DNA from: Holosporales bacterium
GTDB taxonomy: Bacteria > Pseudomonadota > Alphaproteobacteria > RUG11792
Length of the DNA stretch: 11,068 nucleotides
NCBI GenBank assembly: GCA_031263345.1
Contig: JAISFY010000062.1
Span: 1-11,068 of the forward strand
Reading direction: 5' to 3'
Of this stretch, positions 1 through 6,657 are shown piece after piece (the stretch's first letter is position 1; each line of letters opens with the position of its first letter). A model generated the notes under the pieces. It did not search any database and had not been told where the DNA came from. It saw nothing but the letters and a program-made list of their open reading frames with translations. The position numbers and the translations under genes are program-made.

Positions 1-1386
1 ATCCAAACAGCATTTCTAGTTCGAAATTGTACGGAAAATTATTTTTCCCATAGAGAAAGACCGTGCTTACAGTATTTCATTAAAAGGTGTTCGGCCCCGT
101 GTCTCGGAAAAATATCAAAGGAAGAATACAGAAGAAACATAGATTACACCGAAAATTTATTGCGTGGGAAAGATGAAATTGCTAGGAAAATGTTAATTTC
201 TGAGATGCATGAGGCTCGCAGAATCCTCGATTTCGAAAGAGCAGCTTCCATTCGAGATAGACTTAAGGCAATTAGCGAAATCCAATCGAAGCAATACATC
301 CAAATCTCCGATTTAAAGTCGATAGACTTCATAGCTGTAGCAAAAGCAACAGACAAATCGGCCATCATCATTTCATTTTTTAGAACTGGGAAAAACGTCG
401 GTTCAGAGAAATTTCTTATTCAAAATGCATCAGAAAATGACGACTTCTCAGATATTTTGGAATCCTTTATCATTCAATTCTACAAAAATATTAATACTCC
501 GGATTTAATTGTAACGAATCATCCGATATCCAACAATGATTTTTTGGAGGAGCTTTGCAACGAACAGGATGTAAAGATATCGTATGGCAAATCCGGCGAT
601 TACAGCAAAATCATCGAATCCTGTTCGATGAATGCACAATTACATCTCAAAAATGAATCGACCAATAGATTCGAAAACCAAATTATAAAATTACGAGACT
701 TATTGAAATTAAGTAAAATTCACAGAATCGAGGCATATGATAATAGCCACATTCATGGGGCCGACGCTTGCGGAGCTGTAATTGTCTTCAAAAACGGGAA
801 AATTCAAAAAGAAAAAGCCAGGAAATTTCATATAAGGACTGGAGATGTATTGAGCGACGGGGATGACGTTGGTATGATGCGATTTTCATTGATGAAACGG
901 CTTAAATCGAAGACGATCACTGAGATACCAGATGTTATCCTTATCGATGGCGGGAAGGCTCAAGTTTCTGCGGCTCGCCAGGTAATCGAGATCAACGGAC
1001 TATCGCATAAAATTAAGATCATTGGGATCGCTAAACAAAATAACAGAAGAATTGGAGATGAAAAACTGATTTTCGAAGACGGAAGAGAACTCTTCATGGA
1101 CCAGACCGATGATCTACTGCTCTTCTTGATAATGTTGAGGAATGAAGCTCACAGGGCAGCCATTACATTTCACCGAAAAAAAAGGGGCAAATCCCTTATA
1201 AAATCCATCTTGGATGATATCCCATTGGTCGGCAAGGTTATAAGAAAAAGGCTCCTCGAGCACTTTGGATCAGTAGACGCCATAAAAAAAGCTTCTATTA
1301 ATGATTTAAAAATGGTAGAAGGTGTCGATAAAAGCACTGCGAAGTTGATATTCAGTTTCTTTGATGAGGGGCAGAGGAGTGAGTAA
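1..1386 (+). CDS. uvrC: UvrABC excinuclease subunit C (5' end missing)
   Basis: This is the nuclease subunit of nucleotide excision repair, which makes both incisions after UvrA/UvrB have located damage. The frame is open from the first base, so the start lies outside the window. Against the usual length of about 600 residues, some 140-150 N-terminal residues are missing, including the GIY-YIG domain for the 3' cut. The 461 visible residues begin near the conserved block RPCLQYFIKRCSAPC (about 25-39). The UVR helix that contacts UvrB follows at about 64-98 (core DFERAASIRDRL). The RNase H-like domain for the 5' cut shows EAYDNSHIHG (244-253), VILIDGGKAQ with D316, and NEAHRAA with H384. Two helix-hairpin-helix motifs close the protein (DDIPLVGKVIRKRLL and MVEGVDKSTAKLI). 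All expected catalytic Asp and His positions are present. The stop lies inside the start of pgsA, so the two genes are probably co-transcribed and translationally coupled. Confidence 0.96.
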   Translation: MQTAFLVRNCTENYFSHRERPCLQYFIKRCSAPCLGKISKEEYRRNIDYTENLLRGKDEIARKMLISEMHEARRILDFERAASIRDRLKAISEIQSKQYIQISDLKSIDFIAVAKATDKSAIIISFFRTGKNVGSEKFLIQNASENDDFSDILESFIIQFYKNINTPDLIVTNHPISNNDFLEELCNEQDVKISYGKSGDYSKIIESCSMNAQLHLKNESTNRFENQIIKLRDLLKLSKIHRIEAYDNSHIHGADACGAVIVFKNGKIQKEKARKFHIRTGDVLSDGDDVGMMRFSLMKRLKSKTITEIPDVILIDGGKAQVSAARQVIEINGLSHKIKIIGIAKQNNRRIGDEKLIFEDGRELFMDQTDDLLLFLIMLRNEAHRAAITFHRKKRGKSLIKSILDDIPLVGKVIRKRLLEHFGSVDAIKKASINDLKMVEGVDKSTAKLIFSFFDEGQRSE

Positions 1387-1924
1387 ACTATCAACGATTC
1401 CAAATATACTAACTATGTCTCGTGTATTTTTACTTCCATTTTTTGCACTCGGATTTTTTTTAGAGCAAAAACTAGGAATCTTGGTCTCGTCGGTCGTTTT
1501 CACTTTCTGCTGTATTACCGACTACTTGGATGGATATTATGCGAGGACCTTTTCTCAAACAACAAAAATTGGACAAATTCTCGATCCATTAGCAGATAAG
1601 ATATTGATCTCGATTTCTTTGTTGTTTATTGCCGGATTCGGCTTGATCGACTCCATTTCTATTATTCCAGCATCCATCATTTTGTGCAGAGAAATAATTA
1701 TCTCCGGTATACGGGAAGGTACTGATAGCTTTAGTACATCCAAATTGTCGAAATGGAAAACGGCAATTCAGATGATAGCAATTACTATCATACTCGCTTC
1801 AAATTTTGCTGAGAGCCATAAACTCAAAATTTTTGGTGAGATGATGCTGTGGGGATCATCCGGAATGGCCATCGCCTCTGGATTAGGATATTATAAAAAA
1901 TATGCCTCGCAAAATCAGGAATAA
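1379..1924 (+). CDS. pgsA: CDP-diacylglycerol--glycerol-3-phosphate 3-phosphatidyltransferase
   Basis: This integral membrane enzyme transfers a phosphatidyl group from CDP-diacylglycerol to glycerol-3-phosphate, the committed step to phosphatidylglycerol and cardiolipin. The complete CDP-alcohol phosphatidyltransferase signature is present in DYLDGYYAR...GQILDPLADK, matching D-x2-D-G-x2-A-R-x8-G-x3-D-x3-D. The N-terminus TIPNILTMSRVFLLPFF is typical of PgsA, and several hydrophobic helices follow; the 181-residue length is normal. I chose the GTG at 1379 because a purine-rich Shine-Dalgarno (gagggg, 1365-1370) sits 8 bases before it. The upstream TTG (1361) and ATG (1364) have no such site and would add residues not usual in the family. 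This start overlaps the uvrC stop by 8 bp, as expected for a coupled pair; uvrC-pgsA adjacency is common in proteobacteria. Confidence 0.95.
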   Translation: MSKLSTIPNILTMSRVFLLPFFALGFFLEQKLGILVSSVVFTFCCITDYLDGYYARTFSQTTKIGQILDPLADKILISISLLFIAGFGLIDSISIIPASIILCREIIISGIREGTDSFSTSKLSKWKTAIQMIAITIILASNFAESHKLKIFGEMMLWGSSGMAIASGLGYYKKYASQNQE

Positions 1925-1956
1925 CATAAAGTTGCTCAAAGCCTCAAATTTTAAAA

Positions 1957-2101
1957 TAGACTTCTTTCCAAACTACCAGAATCAGAGTTATTGCTAGGAG
2001 ACACGGAGCACAGAAGCACAGTGTACAAGGAGGTACATGAGCATTCGAGCACCGGATCGACGCAGCAGGAACCTGATTGTGGAGGTTTAGAAAGAAGTTT
2101 A
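1957..2101. ncRNA. Long imperfect hairpin between pgsA and tmk; candidate structured RNA or palindromic element
   Basis: The 5' arm 1957-1985 pairs with 2073-2101 over 29 positions with three mismatches (1969/2089, 1975/2083, 1979/2079) and two G-U pairs. After a small bulge the stem resumes, 1987-1995 with 2064-2072, with one mismatch. Beyond an internal bubble (about 1996-2003 / 2055-2063), short helices continue: 2004-2006/2052-2054, 2013-2017/2041-2046, and 2021-2026/2033-2038 capped by the loop aaggag. The result is a nearly continuous rod of about 145 nt. The size and the plan of closing stem, bubble and upper stem-loop resemble 6S RNA, but I cannot match a 6S consensus. An intergenic palindromic element of the Rickettsia RPE kind, or a small inverted-repeat element, is equally possible. 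I see no convincing promoter on either strand, so strand is left open. It does not match SRP RNA, tmRNA or RNase P motifs. Confidence 0.4.
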
Positions 2102-2122
2102 ATGTAGAAGGCATTTTTAGCG

Positions 2123-2150
2123 TATACTAATGCATCGTGTAAGTTATACT
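2123..2150 (+). promoter_or_regulatory. Two possible -10 boxes upstream of tmk
   Basis: The hexamer TATACT, one mismatch from TATAAT, occurs at 2123-2128 and again at 2145-2150, ahead of the tmk start at 2167. Neither has a good -35 hexamer at 16-18 bp, and the second would leave a leader of only about 10 bases. The call is weak and rests on the -10 hexamers alone. Confidence 0.2.
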
Positions 2151-2166
2151 GGAATTTTCTGATAGT

Positions 2167-2835
2167 ATGCAGGATTACACCAGCCTCGCCCAAGAACATC
2201 ATGGATTATTTATTACGTTTGAGGGGGGAGAAGGCTGTGGTAAATCGCTGCAATCGAGGATGTTATTTGATTGGATAGCTTCTTTTAAGGATGCGGTTAT
2301 TCTTACTCGAGAACCGGGCGGAACCAATCTTTCCGAAAATATTCGAAATTGGCTTCTGGTCGGGAACATCAACAGCTGGGATCCAATTACTGAAGCCCTC
2401 CTGTTCCTCGCTGCCCGATCCGATCACTGGTTCAAAAAAATACTACCAGCTCTAAAGGCCGGATCCTTCGTAATTTGTGACCGATTTCAGGATTCGTCAG
2501 TCGTATATCAAGGAATGTGCAAGGGAGTCCCTCTCGATATATTAGATAAAATCTATCTCAAAATAACAGGAGGTAGATATCCCGACAGGACATATCTACT
2601 AGATATACCTCCTGAAGTGGGTATTAAGCGTTCCATTTCCAGGAGGAATAATAACGAAACCAGATTTGAAAATATGGATATAGAGTTCCATAAAAAAGTG
2701 CGCAGCTCATTCCTAAAACTCGCTAGACATCATTCCGGAAGGTATCTCATCTTAGATGGTAACCTATCTCCTGACGAAATCCATAAAAAGATTAAGGAAG
2801 ATTTGATACAACAGTTTCGTAATATTTTTTCGTAA
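2167..2835 (+). CDS. tmk: Thymidylate kinase (dTMP kinase)
   Basis: This cytosolic kinase phosphorylates dTMP to dTDP with ATP, a required step in dTTP supply. The 222 residues show the P-loop GGEGCGKS (20-27), REPGG (48-52), LAARSDH (81-87) and the DR motif region CDRFQDSSVVYQG (104-116). The P-loop carries an acidic residue instead of the basic one of the eukaryotic type. The LID region near SRRNNNETRFE supplies arginines, as in type II bacterial enzymes. The ATG at 2167 is the only reasonable start, although no clear Shine-Dalgarno precedes it and the first 12 residues are a short extension. The 3' end overlaps the convergent prenyl synthase gene by 44 bp. The last codons and the stop lie in a 13-bp tandem duplication, so the C-terminal residues RNIFS are set by that repeat. 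Confidence 0.95.
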   Translation: MQDYTSLAQEHHGLFITFEGGEGCGKSLQSRMLFDWIASFKDAVILTREPGGTNLSENIRNWLLVGNINSWDPITEALLFLAARSDHWFKKILPALKAGSFVICDRFQDSSVVYQGMCKGVPLDILDKIYLKITGGRYPDRTYLLDIPPEVGIKRSISRRNNNETRFENMDIEFHKKVRSSFLKLARHHSGRYLILDGNLSPDEIHKKIKEDLIQQFRNIFS

Positions 2836-3712
2836 TATTTTTTATGATTTCTGTGAATTGTTTAGAAAATATGAATTCTTTCGCTTTAACGTAATTTTCT
2901 TGACGATTTGACGAATCGTTAAATACGTTAAAATTAAAATAATGGCGCAAAATTACAATCGGGAATGTAATGTTATTTTGCATATAATCTTCGGATTCAA
3001 GGTAATCCTCAAATTTATAGCAGTCTAAATCATTTTGTATTTGATACAAAATCCCAAAGCAGATACCGAATGTTGCGTATTTGATAGAGCCTTTAAAATC
3101 ATCTGACGCCAAATATGCCCCAAGGAAACAGGATAATTTGAAAAATGGAGAAGTTTTAAGGGAAGTGACTCTCAGGCATTCCTCGATATTGACCGTACCA
3201 GTCAATCTCTGTTCTCTGATGGCGCCCAAGATAGTCGACGAACATTCACGTAAAAATAGATTCTGTACTAATCGATTATTTTGATGTAAATCGAGAAAGC
3301 GTTTTGAAGCATTAGCGAAGATATAATCTCCGAACAGAATACTAAATTTACGCCCAAAAGATTGATGAAAAGATGAATTTCCCCTCCTCCACAGGCTATC
3401 ATCGATAATATCATCGTGAATGATCGAGGCAAAGTGTAGCGCTTCAATTAGAGCAGCCGTCTTGATATTTTTCTCCATCACAGTATTTGGTCGTCTACTG
3501 AAAAATTTCGTCGAGGTACTAGACAATTTTTTAAAAAAGTGGAAAAATAAAATTGCACGGAGTCTTTTCCCTCTTTTGATTAACAAGTCAGTTTGCTCGT
3601 TTCTCAGATTCTGGCAACCGAGAATTCTGTTCAATGCCACTTCAACCAATTTTAATTCGAGACCGAACGACTCCACTTGGGAAATCACCCTCCGAATAAT
3701 GTCAGAAAACAT
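2792..3712 (-). CDS. Polyprenyl diphosphate synthase (trans-isoprenyl synthase family), divergent
   Basis: This protein belongs to the family that condenses isopentenyl diphosphate onto an allylic primer to make long isoprenoid chains, such as the ubiquinone side chain (IspB type). In its 306 residues are KRGKRLRA (46-53, normally GGKRLRP), the first Asp-rich motif HDDIIDD (99-105) followed by WRRGNSSFHQSFG and LFGDY, and the KT pair (186-187). The second Asp-rich motif is altered: where the family has DDxxD after FQ, this reads QIQNDLDCY (224-232), and the following basic residue before the T-x-P motif is Asn (QNNITFPI). Activity or chain length may therefore differ, or it could be a non-catalytic partner. 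The ATG at 3712 gives the expected distance to the GKR motif. The frame stays open upstream to 3806 but offers no ATG, GTG or TTG. Family membership is secure; the exact product is not. Confidence 0.85.
   Translation of the reverse strand: MFSDIIRRVISQVESFGLELKLVEVALNRILGCQNLRNEQTDLLIKRGKRLRAILFFHFFKKLSSTSTKFFSRRPNTVMEKNIKTAALIEALHFASIIHDDIIDDSLWRRGNSSFHQSFGRKFSILFGDYIFANASKRFLDLHQNNRLVQNLFLRECSSTILGAIREQRLTGTVNIEECLRVTSLKTSPFFKLSCFLGAYLASDDFKGSIKYATFGICFGILYQIQNDLDCYKFEDYLESEDYMQNNITFPIVILRHYFNFNVFNDSSNRQENYVKAKEFIFSKQFTEIIKNITKKYYETVVSNLP
2818..2843. repeat. Perfect 13-bp tandem duplication in overlapping gene ends
   Basis: The unit cgtaatatttttt occurs twice head to tail (2818-2830 and 2831-2843). 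It spans the tmk stop codon (2833-2835) and also encodes the KNITKKYYE segment near the C-terminus of the opposite-strand prenyl synthase. Because 13 is not a multiple of three, gain or loss of a unit shifts both reading frames at once. The AT-rich unit with a T run is the kind that arises by replication slippage. Confidence 0.9.
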
Positions 3713-3874
3713 GTTATGTAGTATGGTCGGAATCTCCGAAGTGTTATTATACTCGATCGATTTTCGAGCAATGTGTTTTTTCAGAAAATTTTGCCAGATT
3801 TCAGTTTATAAAAATTATCAAAATTGCTACTATCCTAACTCATACAGTAACATTCTTTTTCAAGGTGGCATTTC

Positions 3875-4084
3875 GTGAATATTAGTGTTTCTGGAAAGAA
3901 TATCGACGTTGGAGACACATTCAGGATACATACCATCGATGAAATAAAGAATCTAATTAGTAAATATATCGGAGCCAATGTCGATACGACGGTATCGGTT
4001 GAAAAAGAACAGAAGTTATTTAATGTTGAAATCTGCCTACACATCATGCACAGTTTTATCATCAGGACGGACGGCGTTTCTTGA
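3875..4084 (+). CDS. hpf: Short HPF/RaiA-type ribosome hibernation factor, C-terminally truncated
   Basis: Residues 1-56 read as the start of a ribosome hibernation promoting factor: MNISVSGKNIDVGDTFR, then ISKYIG and VEKEQKLFNVEICLHI. These correspond to the first beta strand, first helix and following strands of the family fold. HPF/RaiA proteins bind the 30S subunit and silence or pair ribosomes in starvation. Even the short E. coli form has 95 residues and long forms about 190. This one stops at 69, before the second helix (the DMYAAIDxxxDKLxRQL segment), so half of the ribosome-binding surface is absent. The GTG at 3875 is preceded by aaggtgg (3862-3868) at good spacing. The TGA stop (4082-4084) overlaps the TTG start of lysC (4081). 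None of the other frames continues HPF, because lysC coding starts at once. It is likely a decaying remnant or a leader that couples translation into lysC. The family call rests on my reading of short motifs. Confidence 0.7.
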   Translation: MNISVSGKNIDVGDTFRIHTIDEIKNLISKYIGANVDTTVSVEKEQKLFNVEICLHIMHSFIIRTDGVS

Positions 4085-5247
4085 GTCTATACGTCGTCAA
4101 GTTCGGAGGATCGTCAGTTGGGAACATCGCGAGGATAAAGCTCGCAGCTTCGATCGTCGCAAAACTAGTTGAATCTGATGATAGGAAGGTCGTCGTAGTA
4201 ACATCCGCAATGCATGGAGTCACAAACTACCTGATTGATCTAGTAAGATCTGTCTACGATTCAACCAACCACCGTGAATATGACGCCATCATAAGCTCTG
4301 GAGAGCAGGTTGCCGCCGGATTGATTTCCGCTGAGCTGTGCGCGACCGGCTATCCAGCGATGTCATTAAACGGCTGGCAAATACCAATTTATGCAGCAGG
4401 TAATCACTCGAATGCCAGTATAACGGGCATTAATATCTCAAAGATTATGAATGCCATCAAAAACGGAATTATCCCTGTTATCACAGGTTTTCAAGGGTTA
4501 TCAGAAAATTGTGATATGATGACATTAGGTCGAGGAGGATCCGATGCTACCGCTTGCTCCATAGCTTATGCGATCGGGGCCGATGAATGCCTCATTTATA
4601 CGGATGTCAATGGAGTTTATACTGCCGATCCGCGAATCGTTCTAAACGCTAAAAGACTGGATGAGATATCTTATGACGAAATGCTAGAGCTCTCCTACTG
4701 TGGAGCCAAGGTTTTGCAGTCTCGATCGGTTTTAATTGCGATGAGATGCAATGTCAGAATTAGGGTATTATCGAGCTTTACTGATACAGGAGGAACCGTC
4801 GTGACCGATAAAAAAACTATGATAAGCATTCCGAATGAGAGGCACGTATCCGGTATCGCTCACAATTTAAATCTAGCCAGAGGGATAATATCGGGCATTT
4901 CCGAGGATTGCATCATAACCTTGCTCGAAAAAATCGGGCAAGTCGATTTACTTACGATCTCTGATGACGTGATATCGTTTTTGTTCCAGAAATCACAATT
5001 AAACGAAATCAAAAATATATTAAAGGATTCGAAGAAGTATGAGATAATTAATGATATAGGTCTTGTCACGGTCGTCGGAGGTGGGTTTAAGACCGATCAA
5101 AGTATACTACTAAGCGTTATAGGTATAATTAATAACATGCAATTATCAGTGAAGCAGATATCTGTTACAGAAAATACGATTTCAGTTATCATATCGATGC
5201 ATCACGTCGAAAATCTAGTAAATAAATTACATACAAAATTTTTTTGA
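4081..5247 (+). CDS. lysC: Aspartate kinase with shortened ACT regulatory domain
   Basis: This enzyme phosphorylates L-aspartate to aspartyl-4-phosphate, the first step to diaminopimelate, lysine, threonine and methionine. The catalytic domain is intact: KFGGSSV (7-13), SSGEQVAAGL (72-81), TLGRGGSDATA (148-158), TDVNGVYTADPR (174-185) and GAKVLQSRSV (208-217). In the C-terminal half the first ACT domain (from GIA, about 258) is roughly 10-15 residues shorter than usual and lacks the Pro-Gly loop and part of its first helix. In the second, the usual STSEIKISV appears as SVTENTISV. Total length is 388 against the usual 400-410. The start is TTG at 4081, as no ATG or GTG exists upstream before in-frame stops (4021, 4027); AGGA at 4064-4067 is rather far. 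It overlaps the hpf stop, suggesting coupling. It converges with glmM, leaving a 21-bp gap. Confidence 0.94.
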   Translation: MSLYVVKFGGSSVGNIARIKLAASIVAKLVESDDRKVVVVTSAMHGVTNYLIDLVRSVYDSTNHREYDAIISSGEQVAAGLISAELCATGYPAMSLNGWQIPIYAAGNHSNASITGINISKIMNAIKNGIIPVITGFQGLSENCDMMTLGRGGSDATACSIAYAIGADECLIYTDVNGVYTADPRIVLNAKRLDEISYDEMLELSYCGAKVLQSRSVLIAMRCNVRIRVLSSFTDTGGTVVTDKKTMISIPNERHVSGIAHNLNLARGIISGISEDCIITLLEKIGQVDLLTISDDVISFLFQKSQLNEIKNILKDSKKYEIINDIGLVTVVGGGFKTDQSILLSVIGIINNMQLSVKQISVTENTISVIISMHHVENLVNKLHTKFF

Positions 5248-5268
5248 TACCGCGTCTTTTTCATTCGG

Positions 5269-6657
5269 TTACAGATTATTACCAGGCCGATACATTCGAA
5301 AGTGTTCTTTAACCTTAAGCACAACCGAATCTACGTCAGCTCGTCTTTCGGATTCTATCATAACCCTCGTGACATTCTCGGTTCCAGATTTCCGAACTAG
5401 AATTCGTCCCCGTCCGCTAAGCATCTCCCCCTCTATCTCAGCAATAAAGTTTCTCACATCAGGATCGTCGACCTCAACCATTCCATCGATATTCATCACA
5501 GCCTGTGGGCACGACACGTAAAGATCATCAATAGCACTCGCCTTCAATCCGCACCGCTTGAGGAAAGCTAGGATTTGCATCGCCGCAATCAACCCATCCC
5601 CCGTCTGCGCATAATCAATCGGAATAATGTGCCCCGATTTTTCTCCTCCCAAATTCGAGCCATTTTCTAGCATCTTACCCAAGACATGTTTATCTCCCAC
5701 GTCCGCCCTGTAAAGGTTAATCCCGATCCCATTTAGATATTTTTCGAGTCCAATATTAGACATACAGGTTGCAACAACGCAGGCCCCCCTCAGGAGTCCC
5801 AATTCCTGCCAATCCGTTGCAATTGCAGCGATTACGTAATCGCCATCAATATGGCGCCCCGTTTCATCGATGATAGCAACTCGATCGGCATCCCCATCGA
5901 GGGCAATTCCAATATCTGCACCAGTACTGAGGACGACTTCCCTCAGAGCAACGGTCGAGAGGGCCCCGCAATTAAGGTTAATGTTCAGTCCGTCCGGATC
6001 ACCCCCTATTTGAACAATGTCCGCTCCAAGCTCCCAAAAGATTTGCGGAGCCACCCGGTATGCTGCCCCGTTCGCGGTATCAATTACAATTTTCATACCG
6101 GCAAGGCTCAGATTTTTTGGAAACGACCTCTTTACTGCTTCTATATACCGTCCACCCGCATCATCCAATCTCCTCGCCTTTCCCATACCATCAGGGCTCG
6201 ATAGGGAATCTTGCAATTTTGTTGTTCTTTTTAAAATATCATAAAATCTTTCACTAATTTTTTTCTCTTCGTCAGTTGAAATTTTGAAACCAGTTGATCC
6301 AAAAAATTTAATTCCGTTATCATAGAATGGGTTATGAGAAGCCGATATAACAACTCCTAAATCAGCACGCAGAGACCGTGTCATAAATGCAACTCCAGGA
6401 GTTGGTATTGGCCCAAGCAAGATGACATCGGCTCCAGCTGCGATAAACCCTGCTACTAGTGCAGGCTCCAACATATATCCGGATAATCTAGTATCCTTCC
6501 CAATAACGACCGTGAACTTGTTATTTACCGTTTTGTGATCAGTCGAATTATAGTAATCGATAGCAGCGACCGCGAGGGCCGTGACCTTATCGGGAGTTAT
6601 ATAGCCTTCGTTTGCCCTCCCCCTAACACCGTCCGTTCCAAAAATACTCTTATACAT
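5269..6657 (-). CDS. glmM: Phosphoglucosamine mutase
   Basis: This enzyme converts glucosamine-6-phosphate to glucosamine-1-phosphate for UDP-GlcNAc, and hence peptidoglycan and lipopolysaccharide. The 462 residues start with MYKSIFGTDGVRGRAN, the family's standard N-terminus. The phosphoserine loop is ISASHNP with S107, the metal loop DGDADR is at 254-259, the sugar loop GGEKSGH at 337-343, and the phosphate-binding loop RKSGTENVTR at 422-431. In that last loop the usual Pro after Glu is Asn, a mild departure. The frame is open for 31 more codons upstream, but those lie inside ftsH and do not resemble the family. The chosen ATG (6657) has agggaag just upstream and overlaps the ftsH stop by 8 bp (ATGTATAA). 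It is therefore the second gene of an ftsH-glmM operon, an order seen in many proteobacteria. Confidence 0.97.
   Translation of the reverse strand: MYKSIFGTDGVRGRANEGYITPDKVTALAVAAIDYYNSTDHKTVNNKFTVVIGKDTRLSGYMLEPALVAGFIAAGADVILLGPIPTPGVAFMTRSLRADLGVVISASHNPFYDNGIKFFGSTGFKISTDEEKKISERFYDILKRTTKLQDSLSSPDGMGKARRLDDAGGRYIEAVKRSFPKNLSLAGMKIVIDTANGAAYRVAPQIFWELGADIVQIGGDPDGLNINLNCGALSTVALREVVLSTGADIGIALDGDADRVAIIDETGRHIDGDYVIAAIATDWQELGLLRGACVVATCMSNIGLEKYLNGIGINLYRADVGDKHVLGKMLENGSNLGGEKSGHIIPIDYAQTGDGLIAAMQILAFLKRCGLKASAIDDLYVSCPQAVMNIDGMVEVDDPDVRNFIAEIEGEMLSGRGRILVRKSGTENVTRVMIESERRADVDSVVLKVKEHFRMYRPGNNL

Noticed and set aside
1925..2166. SRP RNA, tmRNA or RNase P RNA as the identity of the hairpin
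   Set aside because: The diagnostic motifs (SRP GGAA tetraloop with AGCAGCC, tmRNA tag and TpsiC arm, RNase P GAGGAAAGTC) are absent.
1951..2202. A minus-strand 83-residue frame across the hairpin
   Set aside because: It spans both arms of the inverted repeat, overlaps tmk and has no recognisable domain.
3978..4172. A plus-strand frame whose residues (SIRRQVRRIVSWEHRED) faintly resemble the missing HPF second helix
   Set aside because: It runs out of frame through the real lysC N-terminus (VVKFGGSSVGNIARI), so the likeness is most likely chance.
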